This document shows positions 1-8,134 of a DNA stretch of 16,416 nt, one piece after another. How positions within the stretch are numbered: the stretch's first letter is position 1; each line of letters starts with the position of its first letter. This DNA is from Rhodocollybia butyracea (lineage: Eukaryota; Basidiomycota; Agaricomycetes; Agaricales; Omphalotaceae). The stretch is from contig JADNRY010001141.1 of the NCBI GenBank assembly GCA_015501585.1, positions 1-16,416 of the forward strand, written 5' to 3'. Both the position numbers and the translations under genes were made by a program. The notes under the pieces are model-generated. The model did no database searches and was not told where the DNA came from. It was given only the letters and a program-made list of their open reading frames with translations.

Positions 1-401
1 GGGCGCTCTGAGAAGGATTTTGCTCGATGAGGACTGTTCGCATCACGCACAGCCTCAAGATGCTTCCGCTCCCGTAACTTTCTAATACCCTTGGTAACCT
101 GACCAGGAGCGGGGACACCACTTAATTTATCGAGCCATGTCTGGTTTTGGCTAGATTGACGTTGCGCCAGGACCCACCTATACGGTAACGGCTGAGGTAT
201 TAACTTGCTCATCGAGGGCAGCTCGCGATAGTCTTCGATGGCATCTTTAAGAGCAGTAAAGTGATGATAAAATGAGGGGAAGCGCAGCAAGAGCACCGGA
301 CTGTGCACCAAATATAGGAAACACTAAGAAGTATCAGCAGAGATAAAGGACTCGAAACGAGGTCACACACGTTGTACAACGACAAGCACGAGGAAGAACA
401 T
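1..401 (-). CDS. Partial unknown protein, 5' end, runs off left edge
   Basis: I do not recognise this protein. Reading the minus strand, a frame stays open from 300 down to base 1, about 100 codons. It is preceded by a good acceptor (GTGCACAG ending at 301). In-frame stretches include FYHHFTALKDAIEDYRELP and PLPYRWVLAQRQSSQNQTW, then a basic segment (KGIRKLRERKH). A possible first exon is 401-367: ATG at 401-399, hydrophobic residues MFFLVLVVVQ, then donor GTGACC at 366. That gives a 66-base intron and keeps the phase. Without it, translation could start at the in-frame ATG at 212-210. Composition and the acceptor favour real coding sequence, but the first exon is the weakest part. The 3' end lies outside the window. 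Confidence 0.42.
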
Positions 402-429
402 ATTGGCAACGCTGCGGATGTCTATTTCA

Positions 430-3331
430 GCCAGGAAATGCAACGAAACATCAATACAACTCACGACGGAATTGTTCAAAAGATTCTTGGGAATAAATGT
501 TAAAATTGATACTCTTTGTAGAGAGTTAGAAGTCATCTATGCAGACGAGATAAGCAACGCACTAGATGTCCGAACTTTATTCCTTTTGTACCGAGCAAGA
601 GGTTCACCATTCTGGTCTAGTTCGAGTGAGCCAGTGGATAGTTTACATAGACATTCCGTCTGATGCCAGGGATTTTCCGTGGACGGTGGGCTATCTGCAG
701 TATCCCAATCTGCGGCCGTTTCTTCTCACTTTTTCCCGAACAACCCTCTCCGCCGTGTTTTCCTTCTTTGCGCTTTTTGCTCGGTCCGGTGGGATTCCTG
801 TTGAGAAAGGTTGGAATGTAAGTTACCTGTACCTATAGGAAACTTGCCTCCAGAGCCGAAGCTGCTGTCCGAACACTTCTCAATCTTAATTCTGGATCTA
901 TGGTATCATCTTCTTCGTCGTCGCTGTCCGAATGCCGTGAGGTCACAGAGCGTTTTAGAAAGGACATAATTTAGCAAGAAGGATCCGAAACAGTCAGAAC
1001 CGAGAGCCAGCACGGTGAAAGGAAGTAAAAGAGCGAAATAGCTGGACTCTAGTGCTGACAGTAGTGACAAGCTTTGCTAGGCTTCAGTGCATTCAAATGC
1101 CAACGTGCCAAAATTAGTGACAGCTCCCGCAGATGGCTGACTAATCGGCACTTTGAAGCGCTCTCCGATCGCTCCGAAATTTTGTTAGAAAAAATCCAAA
1201 TTGTCAGCTTCCTTTTGTAAGACCGTATACTTCTACACCTCCTCATGATTTCGAGGAAGGACCTGTTTCTCTCGCAGTTCCCCGCAGCAATCCCGGCAGA
1301 CCAGCCGTAGTTACACTCAGACTTGCACCGATACTCTATACTATTATAGATCATTTAATCAAGCCTGCGGTCGGAGGCGGTCGGCCACGGCCACCAACAG
1401 TAACTATAGCGGTGATCCTCACTCTTCCTGGAACAGCTTTCTTCCATGCCTTTCCTTTCCTGCTCTGTTGATCGACAAGCCTGACTGAAGCTGACGCGAG
1501 AGCGTCGGCGCTGGCGCTGGGCGCTGAGATCCTCTAAGCGTATATCAGGTTCTAGTCTTATTGTGCCGCAATAATCAGGCTGTTTCTCCTTGGCCTACTC
1601 TTGGCCACTCTTGGAAATTGGAAGCAATTCCCGGACCCTGGAGGCGCAGCAAACCAAGTGAACGAGCCTAGAGGCAGCCACAACCGAAGAGCCATGCGCC
1701 TTAAAAATAGTACGTATACTTACCAACGGGTACATACTGTATATGTCTAGTATCATGATTCTGAACGAGCTGGATACCGCTGTTGTTACTTGCGTGTCTA
1801 TGGCTGCGCCGATCATCAGGTGCGCGTTCCGATTCGATTTATTTTGCGTCTAACAACTGCTCTCGCGACGCTAGCATGCTGTACAAGTTTTCTCTCTGCA
1901 CTTTGCACCTCAAAAAAATCAAAAACCATCTCAAGTAATTTGTCTCAGTGTTTGTCTGAGCGTTATTGTATGTAGAAGAATACACATCGGAAAATATATT
2001 GAAGACTGACAGACGCTACTCCCCCTTACTACTCTCCCCATTCATAAGGCAAAACGGCTTTCATTAATTTTCATTTAGGTAATGTCCTTTTAAATCCGGC
2101 GTTTCAGTGAAATCATGCAATTCAGCTGCTTAAACACAGACCAGATGAATCACTTATGTACGTTGTGGTGGCACTATTGAGGCGCTTTCCACCATTCACC
2201 AAAATTGCCTTGGTGAACATTGAACAGTTGGCTTTTCTTTAGCTGCCTCGTGAACTAAGTTCTGACCGTACCTATTGAATCGCGATTCACCAGTTATCCA
2301 GTGTGAATTCAGTGCGGACCGAGATCTGACTGCACCTATGGTGGAAATTGAAGCCAGTTCCTCAAGTCTACATACCAGAAACGGCGGTAAGAAAGAAAAT
2401 TTGGCCAATGCTCGTTTTTCTCTTATTTTCTTGAGTTTAGTGCTCATCTCAGATATGAGCGCACAAGGCCCAAGGTTCTTGCATCCGAGATCGGTTGATA
2501 TCTGCTCTGAATGTGTGCTCTGTGATTGTGGCCCCGGCCCGTGGGTCGACAGCTATCTCGGAAAATAAGGTGTCAACAAAGCAAGAGCAGGCAACAGGCC
2601 GCCCTTACGTTGTATCCCGGATACGCCCTCATCGACGTATCATTATTTGAGATATTGGTGATACTCAAGTATGACAAAAGCGTTGTAAAGGTGTTAAATT
2701 CATTTAAATTTGAGCATACACTCCTTCGAAAGATTACATCGCCTCTCGACACCTGGGACTGGTCCGAGTCCAGTTCGTGAAGAAGTTTTTTTCCATTCTA
2801 TTGTCCAAGTGCGTAGGAACGTCATCTAGATGTGTCGTCAAAGAGGTGGTGCAGGCGGTGTAGACCGCTTCCGCGGGTTTGGGCCTCGGTGAACCGCTCA
2901 CGTAGCCTCAACGTCTGGAACCGAGCGCGGGTGAGTCGAAGCCTCAAAGCACTTGATTTGCACTTGATTAAAGTAGAGTTCCCCAGATGACTGAAGGCTC
3001 TGATTGTAATATGAACACACCTTCGTTCTCCTTTTATCTACTTACCAGCTGTGCTCCTCGCTACTATATCCTATATATAGAATCAGCTTCGAGTCCTCCA
3101 AACGAAAGCCGACGACCGTACGTTAAGCTTTTGTACATGTGTCACGTGTGCGCGTATCAGTAAAGGTCCAAATTTTTAATTCATTGAACATCGAGAAGGA
3201 GAGCAGTCTAGTAGATACCCACCGCATTTATTATACAGATACAACCCTTCACCAATGCGAACAAATGAGATATTAATATCTAGTTGATCAGATCAAGCGC
3301 CTGGCACTCATACACCTCACCGCGTACTACT
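430..3331. other. Gene-poor stretch, no supported gene
   Basis: Both strands hold only short open frames without recognisable motifs or a chain of compatible splice sites. The least implausible coding trace is 2338-2568 on the plus strand. An ATG at 2338 opens a frame that could be spliced at GTAAGA (2387) and at CAG ending 2452, a 66-base intron, to continue to a stop at 2568. The intron itself is also open in that frame, so splicing cannot be inferred from frame. A strong-looking donor (GTAAGT near 819) follows an open frame at 566-838, but I found no convincing partner exon. The stretch is a mix of AT-rich and moderately GC-rich segments and may be decayed sequence. Confidence 0.5.
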
Positions 3332-5112
3332 ATGTCCCCAAGTGCGACTCTGTCTTCTCGAGGTCAAGAAAGGTTGGATCGGGTTCAAGCATATTATGCG
3401 ACCAACCTTTTACCTGTGCAGAAGAACTACGACAAGGACAAGAATCCCGAAGGTCTGATCAACCTTGGAACCGCAGAAAACTCACTTCTGAGCGACAAGC
3501 TACTCGAGGTGCCGTTAATCTTTGTTTTTAAGAAAGGGTGAAGAATGTTACAACTGCACTAGCTCATCAACTCTAGATTTAAACTGACCACTGAACACTT
3601 GAAATATCGTGCGTTAATAACCATTCATATCTCATCAGATTTCGTCTGCAAGGCTTTAAATTCTTTCAGGTTCCACGCTTCTAAATGGTTTTACCCCCAA
3701 CACAACTCAAGTCCTGCCACGAGTAATCAACGAGTCTCTACGGCCTTTCATTCCTAATAGTATTTCGCTCAGAGCACATCGCAATCGGGCCAGGTATCGG
3801 GGCCGTATTGGCGCATCTACTTTGGCATCTCTGCGATGAAGGGGATGGCGTCTTATTGACTGCGGTATGCATTATCTCTTACGAATGCAATGATAGAAAT
3901 TTATACTGGCGGTCTCTAGCCGTTCTACTGTAAGAAGTCGAATCTTTCACTAAATAGTGTAAACATATCTTTCTTTGTTGGTAGCGGACTACATTCGGGA
4001 CATAATCTACCCAGCCCGTGCACGCCCAGTCATCGTCCCCATCCCGGCAGATATCGACTCGCTTTCCGTCGAAGCAATTCCTTATCTTCGACGACACATA
4101 GAAGCACAGCTCGCCGATGGGCAAAAGATCAAGGTCCTAATGCTCAATAATCCTCATAACCCTCTCGCGAGAGCTTACCCCGTCAATACAATCGTCGAGT
4201 ACGCGAGGATCGCCGAGGAGGTAATTACAACCTGCGCCGTCTCTTCTCAATGACGCTGACTTTGTTCAATCCAGTTCAACCTTCACCTCATTGCAGACGA
4301 AGTCTTTGCGAACGAGGTATATTCAACCCGGTACACACCGCACCCAACACCATTTACCTCTGTCCTCAGCTTTCCTCCTTCTCCTTCTTCCGATGCTCTT
4401 CCATGCAGTTCATCACGTATCCACGTTCTCTGGAGTCCCTCTAAAGATCTCGGGGCATCGGGACTCAAGATCGGCGCATTAATTTCCCCGGACTCAGCGA
4501 ACAAGCCTCTGATAGAAACGATCCGAGCGAGTATGAGTGCCACCCCAGTATCTGGCGCAGCTGATGCTTTGTTTACTGCCATCCTGGATGAGGAAAATGG
4601 AAAGTGGTACGAGGCGTTTTTTGGAAGAGAATCGTCGACGGTTGAGACAGAGTATGGAGTTAGTTGCGGGATGGTGCGAGGTTCATGGGTTCGGGTGAGT
4701 ATATCTCATTAGTTTCATCCTAAACTTGTTCTCGAACAAGCATGCTTTATTCAGGTTCGAACATGCGCAGGCAGGCCCATTCCTCTTGGTCGACTTTGAT
4801 AAAGTCATCCGCAAGATGGAAGTGGCAGGGCTCAAGGACGAGTTTATGTCCCACTCGTTATCGATTGAAGATCAAGCCAAACTTGTGATAGACCTGCTTG
4901 TACGAGGCGGGGTACGATTACAGGTTCCTTCAGTGTATGGTGATCCTAAGGGGACACGGATACGCGTTGTTTTTAGTCATCCGGTGGAGATCATGAAGGT
5001 CAGTGGCCATTTTTTTTTTTGGATTTCGTGTCATAATGGATGTTTTCAATCTGGCCAGATCGCGTTAAGACGGATAGAAACAGCTTTGGGACTACCGCAC
5101 GCTGAGGTTTAG
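3332..5112 (+). CDS. ACC-synthase-like PLP aminotransferase, with two frame-breaking indels
   Basis: Fold-type I aminotransferase (class I/II), closest by eye to fungal 1-aminocyclopropane-1-carboxylate synthase-like proteins; the substrate is not known. Exons: 3332-3513, 3577-3608, 3670-3864, 3920-3929, 3985-4220, 4275-4694, 4755-4998, 5059-5112. Visible motifs, in order: GLINLGTAENSLLS near the N-terminus; HIAIGPGIGAVL; TAPFYSDYIRDI, the substrate loop, completed only by the 10-base exon; NNPHNPLARAY; LIADEVFANEVYS, the PLP-ring aspartate; SPSKDLGASGLKIG, whose lysine should carry PLP; and TRIRVVFSHP, the C-terminal arginine region. The frame breaks at about 3771-3776, where two bases seem lost from an AG repeat, and at 4617-4622, where six Ts stand in place of five. 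Allowing for both gives about 457 residues, a normal family length. I chose ATG 3332 because the upstream in-frame extension has no ATG. COG6 carries a similar indel, so these could be base-calling errors, or the gene could be newly broken. Confidence 0.85.
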
Positions 5113-5486
5113 ACTGTTCGCGACACAGAGTTTGTAACGTTGGTTTGATCTTCCATATGGTTGTTTTTTTTGCCAACCGAGGCTTTATTATTTAAATAAC
5201 TCTTTACCTTCGTAGACTCTTCGAGTGCGGATAAGAGCAGAAATTAGCACACTTAGGTCGTTGAGAAAGGGCCCGGGCCGGATAAGTTGCCGCTTTCTCT
5301 ACAAACTACCAAGAAACCAGCGAGTCGAGCGTTGACTTCGATTCGATCCCATTTGCCGACGAAAACGATGGATTTAAGACTTGACTCTGAGGTTATCACA
5401 GAGCGCAAAATTTCAACAAAATAAAGTTCACTTGAAGCTTAGATTAATTTCTGGTAATATAGCTCAAAATTGACGGAACCCGGACA
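5113..5486. other. Intergenic, no gene seen
   Basis: Between the aminotransferase stop and the tRNA I see no coding frame or repeat. The first 100 bases are T-rich and probably hold the 3' end of the aminotransferase transcript. A run of four As at 5466-5469 is listed separately as a possible Pol III terminator for the minus-strand tRNA. Confidence 0.5.
5466..5469 (-). terminator. Possible RNA polymerase III terminator
   Basis: On the minus strand, four Ts lie 17 bases past the tRNA discriminator base. Four Ts is the minimum usual Pol III stop and the position fits. No longer T run lies nearer. Confidence 0.4.
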
Positions 5487-5582
5487 TGACCACCGCAGGG
5501 GTCGAACCTGCAATCTCCTGATACTAATAACTCCAAAATATCGAAATTGTAGTCAGACGCGATGCCATTTCGCCAGGCGGCC
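5487..5582 (-). tRNA. Intron-containing tRNA, Trp-like, anticodon reads ACA
   Basis: A complete cloverleaf folds on the minus strand. The acceptor stem pairs GGCCGCC with GGTGGTC (two G-U pairs), discriminator A. The D arm is GCGA/TCGC with loop AATGGCA, the anticodon stem TCTGA/TCAGG, and the T arm GCAGG/CCTGC with loop TTCGACC. The A box (TGGCGAAATGG) and B box (GGTTCGACCCC) fit the Pol III consensus. The mature RNA would be 72 bases. A 24-base intron at 5546-5523 sits at the standard place, one base 3' of the anticodon. The anticodon at 5550-5548 reads ACA, which would decode UGU (Cys) and is not a normal eukaryotic tRNA. The intron contains TTGGAG, the exact complement of CTCCAA, the loop a CCA (Trp) tRNA would have. 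This suggests tRNA-Trp with C34 changed to A. The stem sequences also recall yeast tRNA-Arg(TCT), so identity is not certain. It may be a pseudogene. Confidence 0.85.
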
Positions 5583-5775
5583 ATATTTATCTGAAGGAAA
5601 AAGGAATTGAATGCGCGACAGCTAATTTGTTCTCTACGTACAGTCTGTCTTAATTATGGAAGAGATTCAGAGTACCTCTGTCTATATCGTCAGCTACTAA
5701 TCCGTCACTAATTTCTTAGAGCGACAAACGAAGAAATCGTCAAAGCTTTTTGTCGAGTTTGAAAAAAGACGTTGT

Positions 5776-6204
5776 ATGCCTCCACTCACGAGCGAAGGAG
5801 TAGCCTATCTGTTCGTCTCTCCTCCTTTGCTCCTTCTTCCTTCGACTATAATACCCGGTGAGAACCTGAAACGAAAAAAGACGAAATCACATTCGAAAAA
5901 TACTTCACCAAAATGTCGTTCAAGAAGTCTGTCCTTATGTGTCTTATACTCTCGCTCCCGATACTTTGCTGATACAAAGTTTATCCGAGTGGCCAAGATC
6001 TTTTCCTACGTCGGGCACAAAACGATAGAAATGCAAGAGTCATTCAAACCTCTTCAAAAAGTTCATTCTGCCAACGCCGATCCAGTCAGGAAAAACCCAG
6101 CCAAACGAGAGGAAGCATTGCGTCGATTTCTGGAGAATGCTCGCCAGGAGCCGCCAGAGTGGGATCGCCAATCCCTCCGCCTGGTTCGCTATTCGATGTT
6201 TTGA
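5776..6204 (+). CDS. Possible small hypothetical protein
   Basis: This is an ATG-started open frame of 142 codons that I do not recognise. Only the second half looks protein-like: a basic and acidic, helix-prone stretch including KREEALRRFLENARQEPPEW shortly before the stop. The first half is low complexity, with Leu/Pro/Ser and then Lys/Ser/Arg runs. A second model starts at ATG 5911 and splices out a short intron ending at CAAAG (5994), which has a good branch-like CTGAT just before it. Its donor is weak and the joined frame is uncertain. It is convergent with DPB4, whose stop lies at 6311. A chance open frame is quite possible. Confidence 0.25.
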   Translation: MPPLTSEGVAYLFVSPPLLLLPSTIIPGENLKRKKTKSHSKNTSPKCRSRSLSLCVLYSRSRYFADTKFIRVAKIFSYVGHKTIEMQESFKPLQKVHSANADPVRKNPAKREEALRRFLENARQEPPEWDRQSLRLVRYSMF

Positions 6205-6310
6205 CGAATGAAAACTGTATGTTATATCACCAGGACAAGAATAAACAGAACATGGTCTAGTTCGCACAGTACACGCCAAAACGAAAACAGCACTATGACT
6301 GCCCAAGCGC

Positions 6311-7398
6311 TCACGATTGATGCTCTGTAGCCGCCCCTCGCTGTTCCACACCCTTCGAGTCCTCCAAAACTTCTTGCGCCTCCACCGCAACCATATCCTG
6401 CAATTCCTCTGGTTCAACCTCCTCCTTTTCTACTCCCTCTTCTACTTCCTCCATCACCGCATCGTCAACTTCCTCCATCACTGCATCATCCGCTTCCATA
6501 TCCACATCCATTCCTTCCGCAGCGTCTGCAGTACGGTTAAACGCCGCCGAAATGGATTCAGAAGCACCCGGACTTTGTTGCGCAGATAATCCTGCACTTC
6601 CTGCAACAGGTTGCGCCAGTGGCGCAGAGGTAAATGGCGGAAGGGAAGTCTCCACTCCAGTACTAACACTAACACCACCAACGCTAGCGCTAGGACCAGC
6701 TCCGTTTCCTTTTTCCTTTCCCTTTCCCTTGCTTTTCGCAGTAGAGTTGGTCGGAGTTTCAGATACAACCGACGGACGTTGATTGGAGCTGGCAGTACTC
6801 GCTCGACGGGCACCGTTCTTGTCAGGCTTGACTTGGTCGCGATAGACTACGAAAAATAATCATCAATGAAAGCAGAAAAAAGCGTCTTCCAAGTAGCTCA
6901 CCTTGAAGTTCCGCCGTTAATGGATCCACCATGTCTCCTAATTCAATCAACTCTAGAGCCTTGAGGACGTCCGACGCTGAGATGCTTTTGTGCTGTTTAG
7001 ATTGAGCCACATCGGATGCGCTGGAAAGAGTAGCCGTTAACGAGGAAAAAACGCGTAAACTGGGTAAAGAATAACTTGCGTGGCAGCTAAATGACATTGA
7101 GAAAACGAAAGACGCGTCGCGAACATGAATCAACGACTCACCTAGATAATTGATAAACACCGTAGAGCCTTTTACCAAAGATAATATAGCTTCTTTTTGC
7201 AATTTCGTGTTATCTGGGACCTGTAAAGTAGATATTGTTGGTCGCAATGGCCACATATGAAACAGTGAATGAGCGTACAGCAGACTTTGCGATTTTAGTT
7301 ACTAGACTTGTTGGGAGCTCAAAGTTGTCGATGCCGTCGGAGACAAGATCTTGTTGCTGCTGGGCTGAAAGAGGGCCAGAATTTTCTTTGCGAGGCAT
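6311..7398 (-). CDS. DPB4: DNA polymerase epsilon subunit D, histone-fold (Dpb4/POLE3-like)
   Basis: Histone-fold subunit that pairs with Dpb3 in DNA polymerase epsilon; in other species it also serves ISWI/CHRAC-type chromatin remodellers. It acts in the nucleus at replication forks. Exons on the minus strand: 7398-7279, 7220-7142, 7086-7080, 7020-6902, 6846-6311. The sum is 861 bases, 286 residues, in frame. The histone fold covers about residues 26-108: FELPTSLVTKIAKSA, then VPDNTKLQKEAILSLVKG, VFINYLAATASDVAQSKQHK, and SISASDVLKALELIELGDM. It aligns by eye with yeast Dpb4 and human POLE3. A Ser/Thr-rich linker with a KGKGKEKGNG basic patch follows, then a Glu/Asp-rich tail typical of the family. 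Residues A-A-T depend on a 7-base exon, and the intron after it starts with GC (GCAAGT) rather than GT. The start is the first ATG, 81 bases past the APC15 stop on the same strand. Confidence 0.9.
6444..6491 (-). repeat. 24-base tandem duplication inside DPB4
   Basis: Two adjacent 24-base units (6444-6467 and 6468-6491) encode the repeated octapeptide DDAVMEEV in the acidic tail of Dpb4. They differ at two or three positions. The duplication keeps the frame and simply lengthens the tail. Confidence 0.75.
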
Positions 7399-7479
7399 AC
7401 TTAATTGATGATGGTGGTTTGAGAGAAAGCTACGTCGCGCCGGGCATCCCGGAATAAAGTCCTTTTCAGGAGGTAAAAA

Positions 7480-8091
7480 CTATCCAAACGAAGGCACTTC
7501 ATCATCTAGATCTTCCTCTGCGTCTTCCATCTCATTGTCCTCGTCGCCTTCCTCGTCCAAATCCTCCATACTCGCATCCAGATCTTGTTCGGATTCGTCG
7601 TTTTCGCCGTCGCCGTCTTCCATTACCGAAGGCGGGCCATCGGTTCCCGAGGCGGCAGATGCAGATTCCTCAGATTCATCTTCGTCGGCCTGCACAAAGC
7701 GTAAGTAAGATTGGTGAAATGTAAACCAAGCCACGCACATCGTTCTTTTCTTCCAACGCTGTCAGCGTTTTGCCGATTGGCACCAAGAATGAATGCCCTC
7801 GTTGTTGGATCACCGAGCTCTGTTCAAGGCAAATTTAAGTAAATGAAGAAACCATCGCGGCAATCCACGTACGAGGTCATCCAGCTCACTTTCCTCTTCA
7901 CTCAACTCGTCCATTTCGCGTTGCAGGTTGCGCCTATGATTGAGATGGCCATAAACGCCTGGAGAGTATCCTTCAAAAATATCGACTGAAGGTGCAGGTG
8001 GCAAAGGCAATGGATGTGCCAGAGGCGCTTCTGGAAGGAGACGTGGAAATAGTGGGGGCCTCGGTATTAGTGTTGGTGTATATACAGACAT
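7480..8091 (-). CDS. APC15: Anaphase-promoting complex subunit 15 (Apc15/Mnd2-like)
   Basis: A small APC/C subunit. In other eukaryotes it helps turnover of the mitotic checkpoint complex and timing of Cdc20 regulation. Minus-strand exons are 8091-7873, 7819-7739 and 7689-7480, with introns of 53 and 49 bases; the sum is 510 bases, 169 residues. As in human APC15, the N-terminus has a LFPRL motif after a short leader (MSVYTPTLIPRPPLFPRLLP). A charged middle follows (REMDELSEEESELDDL), then the hallmark LVPIGK at about residues 85-90. The last 70 residues are almost all Asp, Glu, Ser and Gly. I chose ATG 8091 because it gives the family-like N-terminus. An in-frame ATG at 8136 would add 15 residues and overlap the COG6 start codon. 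The family is short and divergent, so the call rests on LFP, LVPIGK and the acidic tail together. Confidence 0.82.
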
Positions 8092-8134
8092 GGACAGAGG
8101 AGAATCATGAGCGCTTGCATAAGCGCCCAGTAAC
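8092..8134. promoter_or_regulatory. Minimal divergent spacer between APC15 and COG6
   Basis: Only 43 bases separate the chosen start codons of the two divergent genes. Any core promoter must therefore lie inside, or reach into, the first exon of the other gene. On the plus strand two tiny upstream frames precede COG6: ATG 8090 to TGA 8110, and ATG 8107 to TAA 8133, the second ending one base before the COG6 ATG. They matter only if the COG6 transcript starts upstream of them. I see no TATA box. Confidence 0.6.

Noticed and set aside
1049..1354. 101-codon minus-strand open frame
   Set aside because: Composition is skewed to Arg, Ser and Cys, with no motif and no splice partner; likely chance.
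2275..2568. Plus-strand open frame with possible GTAAGA...CAG intron
   Set aside because: The frame's first real ATG is at 2338 and the putative intron is open, so neither start nor splicing is supported. The protein is unrecognised.
3688..3760. A 73-base intron as the cause of the first frame break in the aminotransferase
   Set aside because: It would keep frame but remove the stretch LPRVINESLRPFIP, which fits family spacing, and its donor GTTTTA is poor. A lost AG dinucleotide is simpler.
6040..6417. 125-codon minus-strand open frame past the DPB4 stop
   Set aside because: It overlaps the DPB4 3' end in another frame and is Trp/Arg-rich without family features; a shadow frame.
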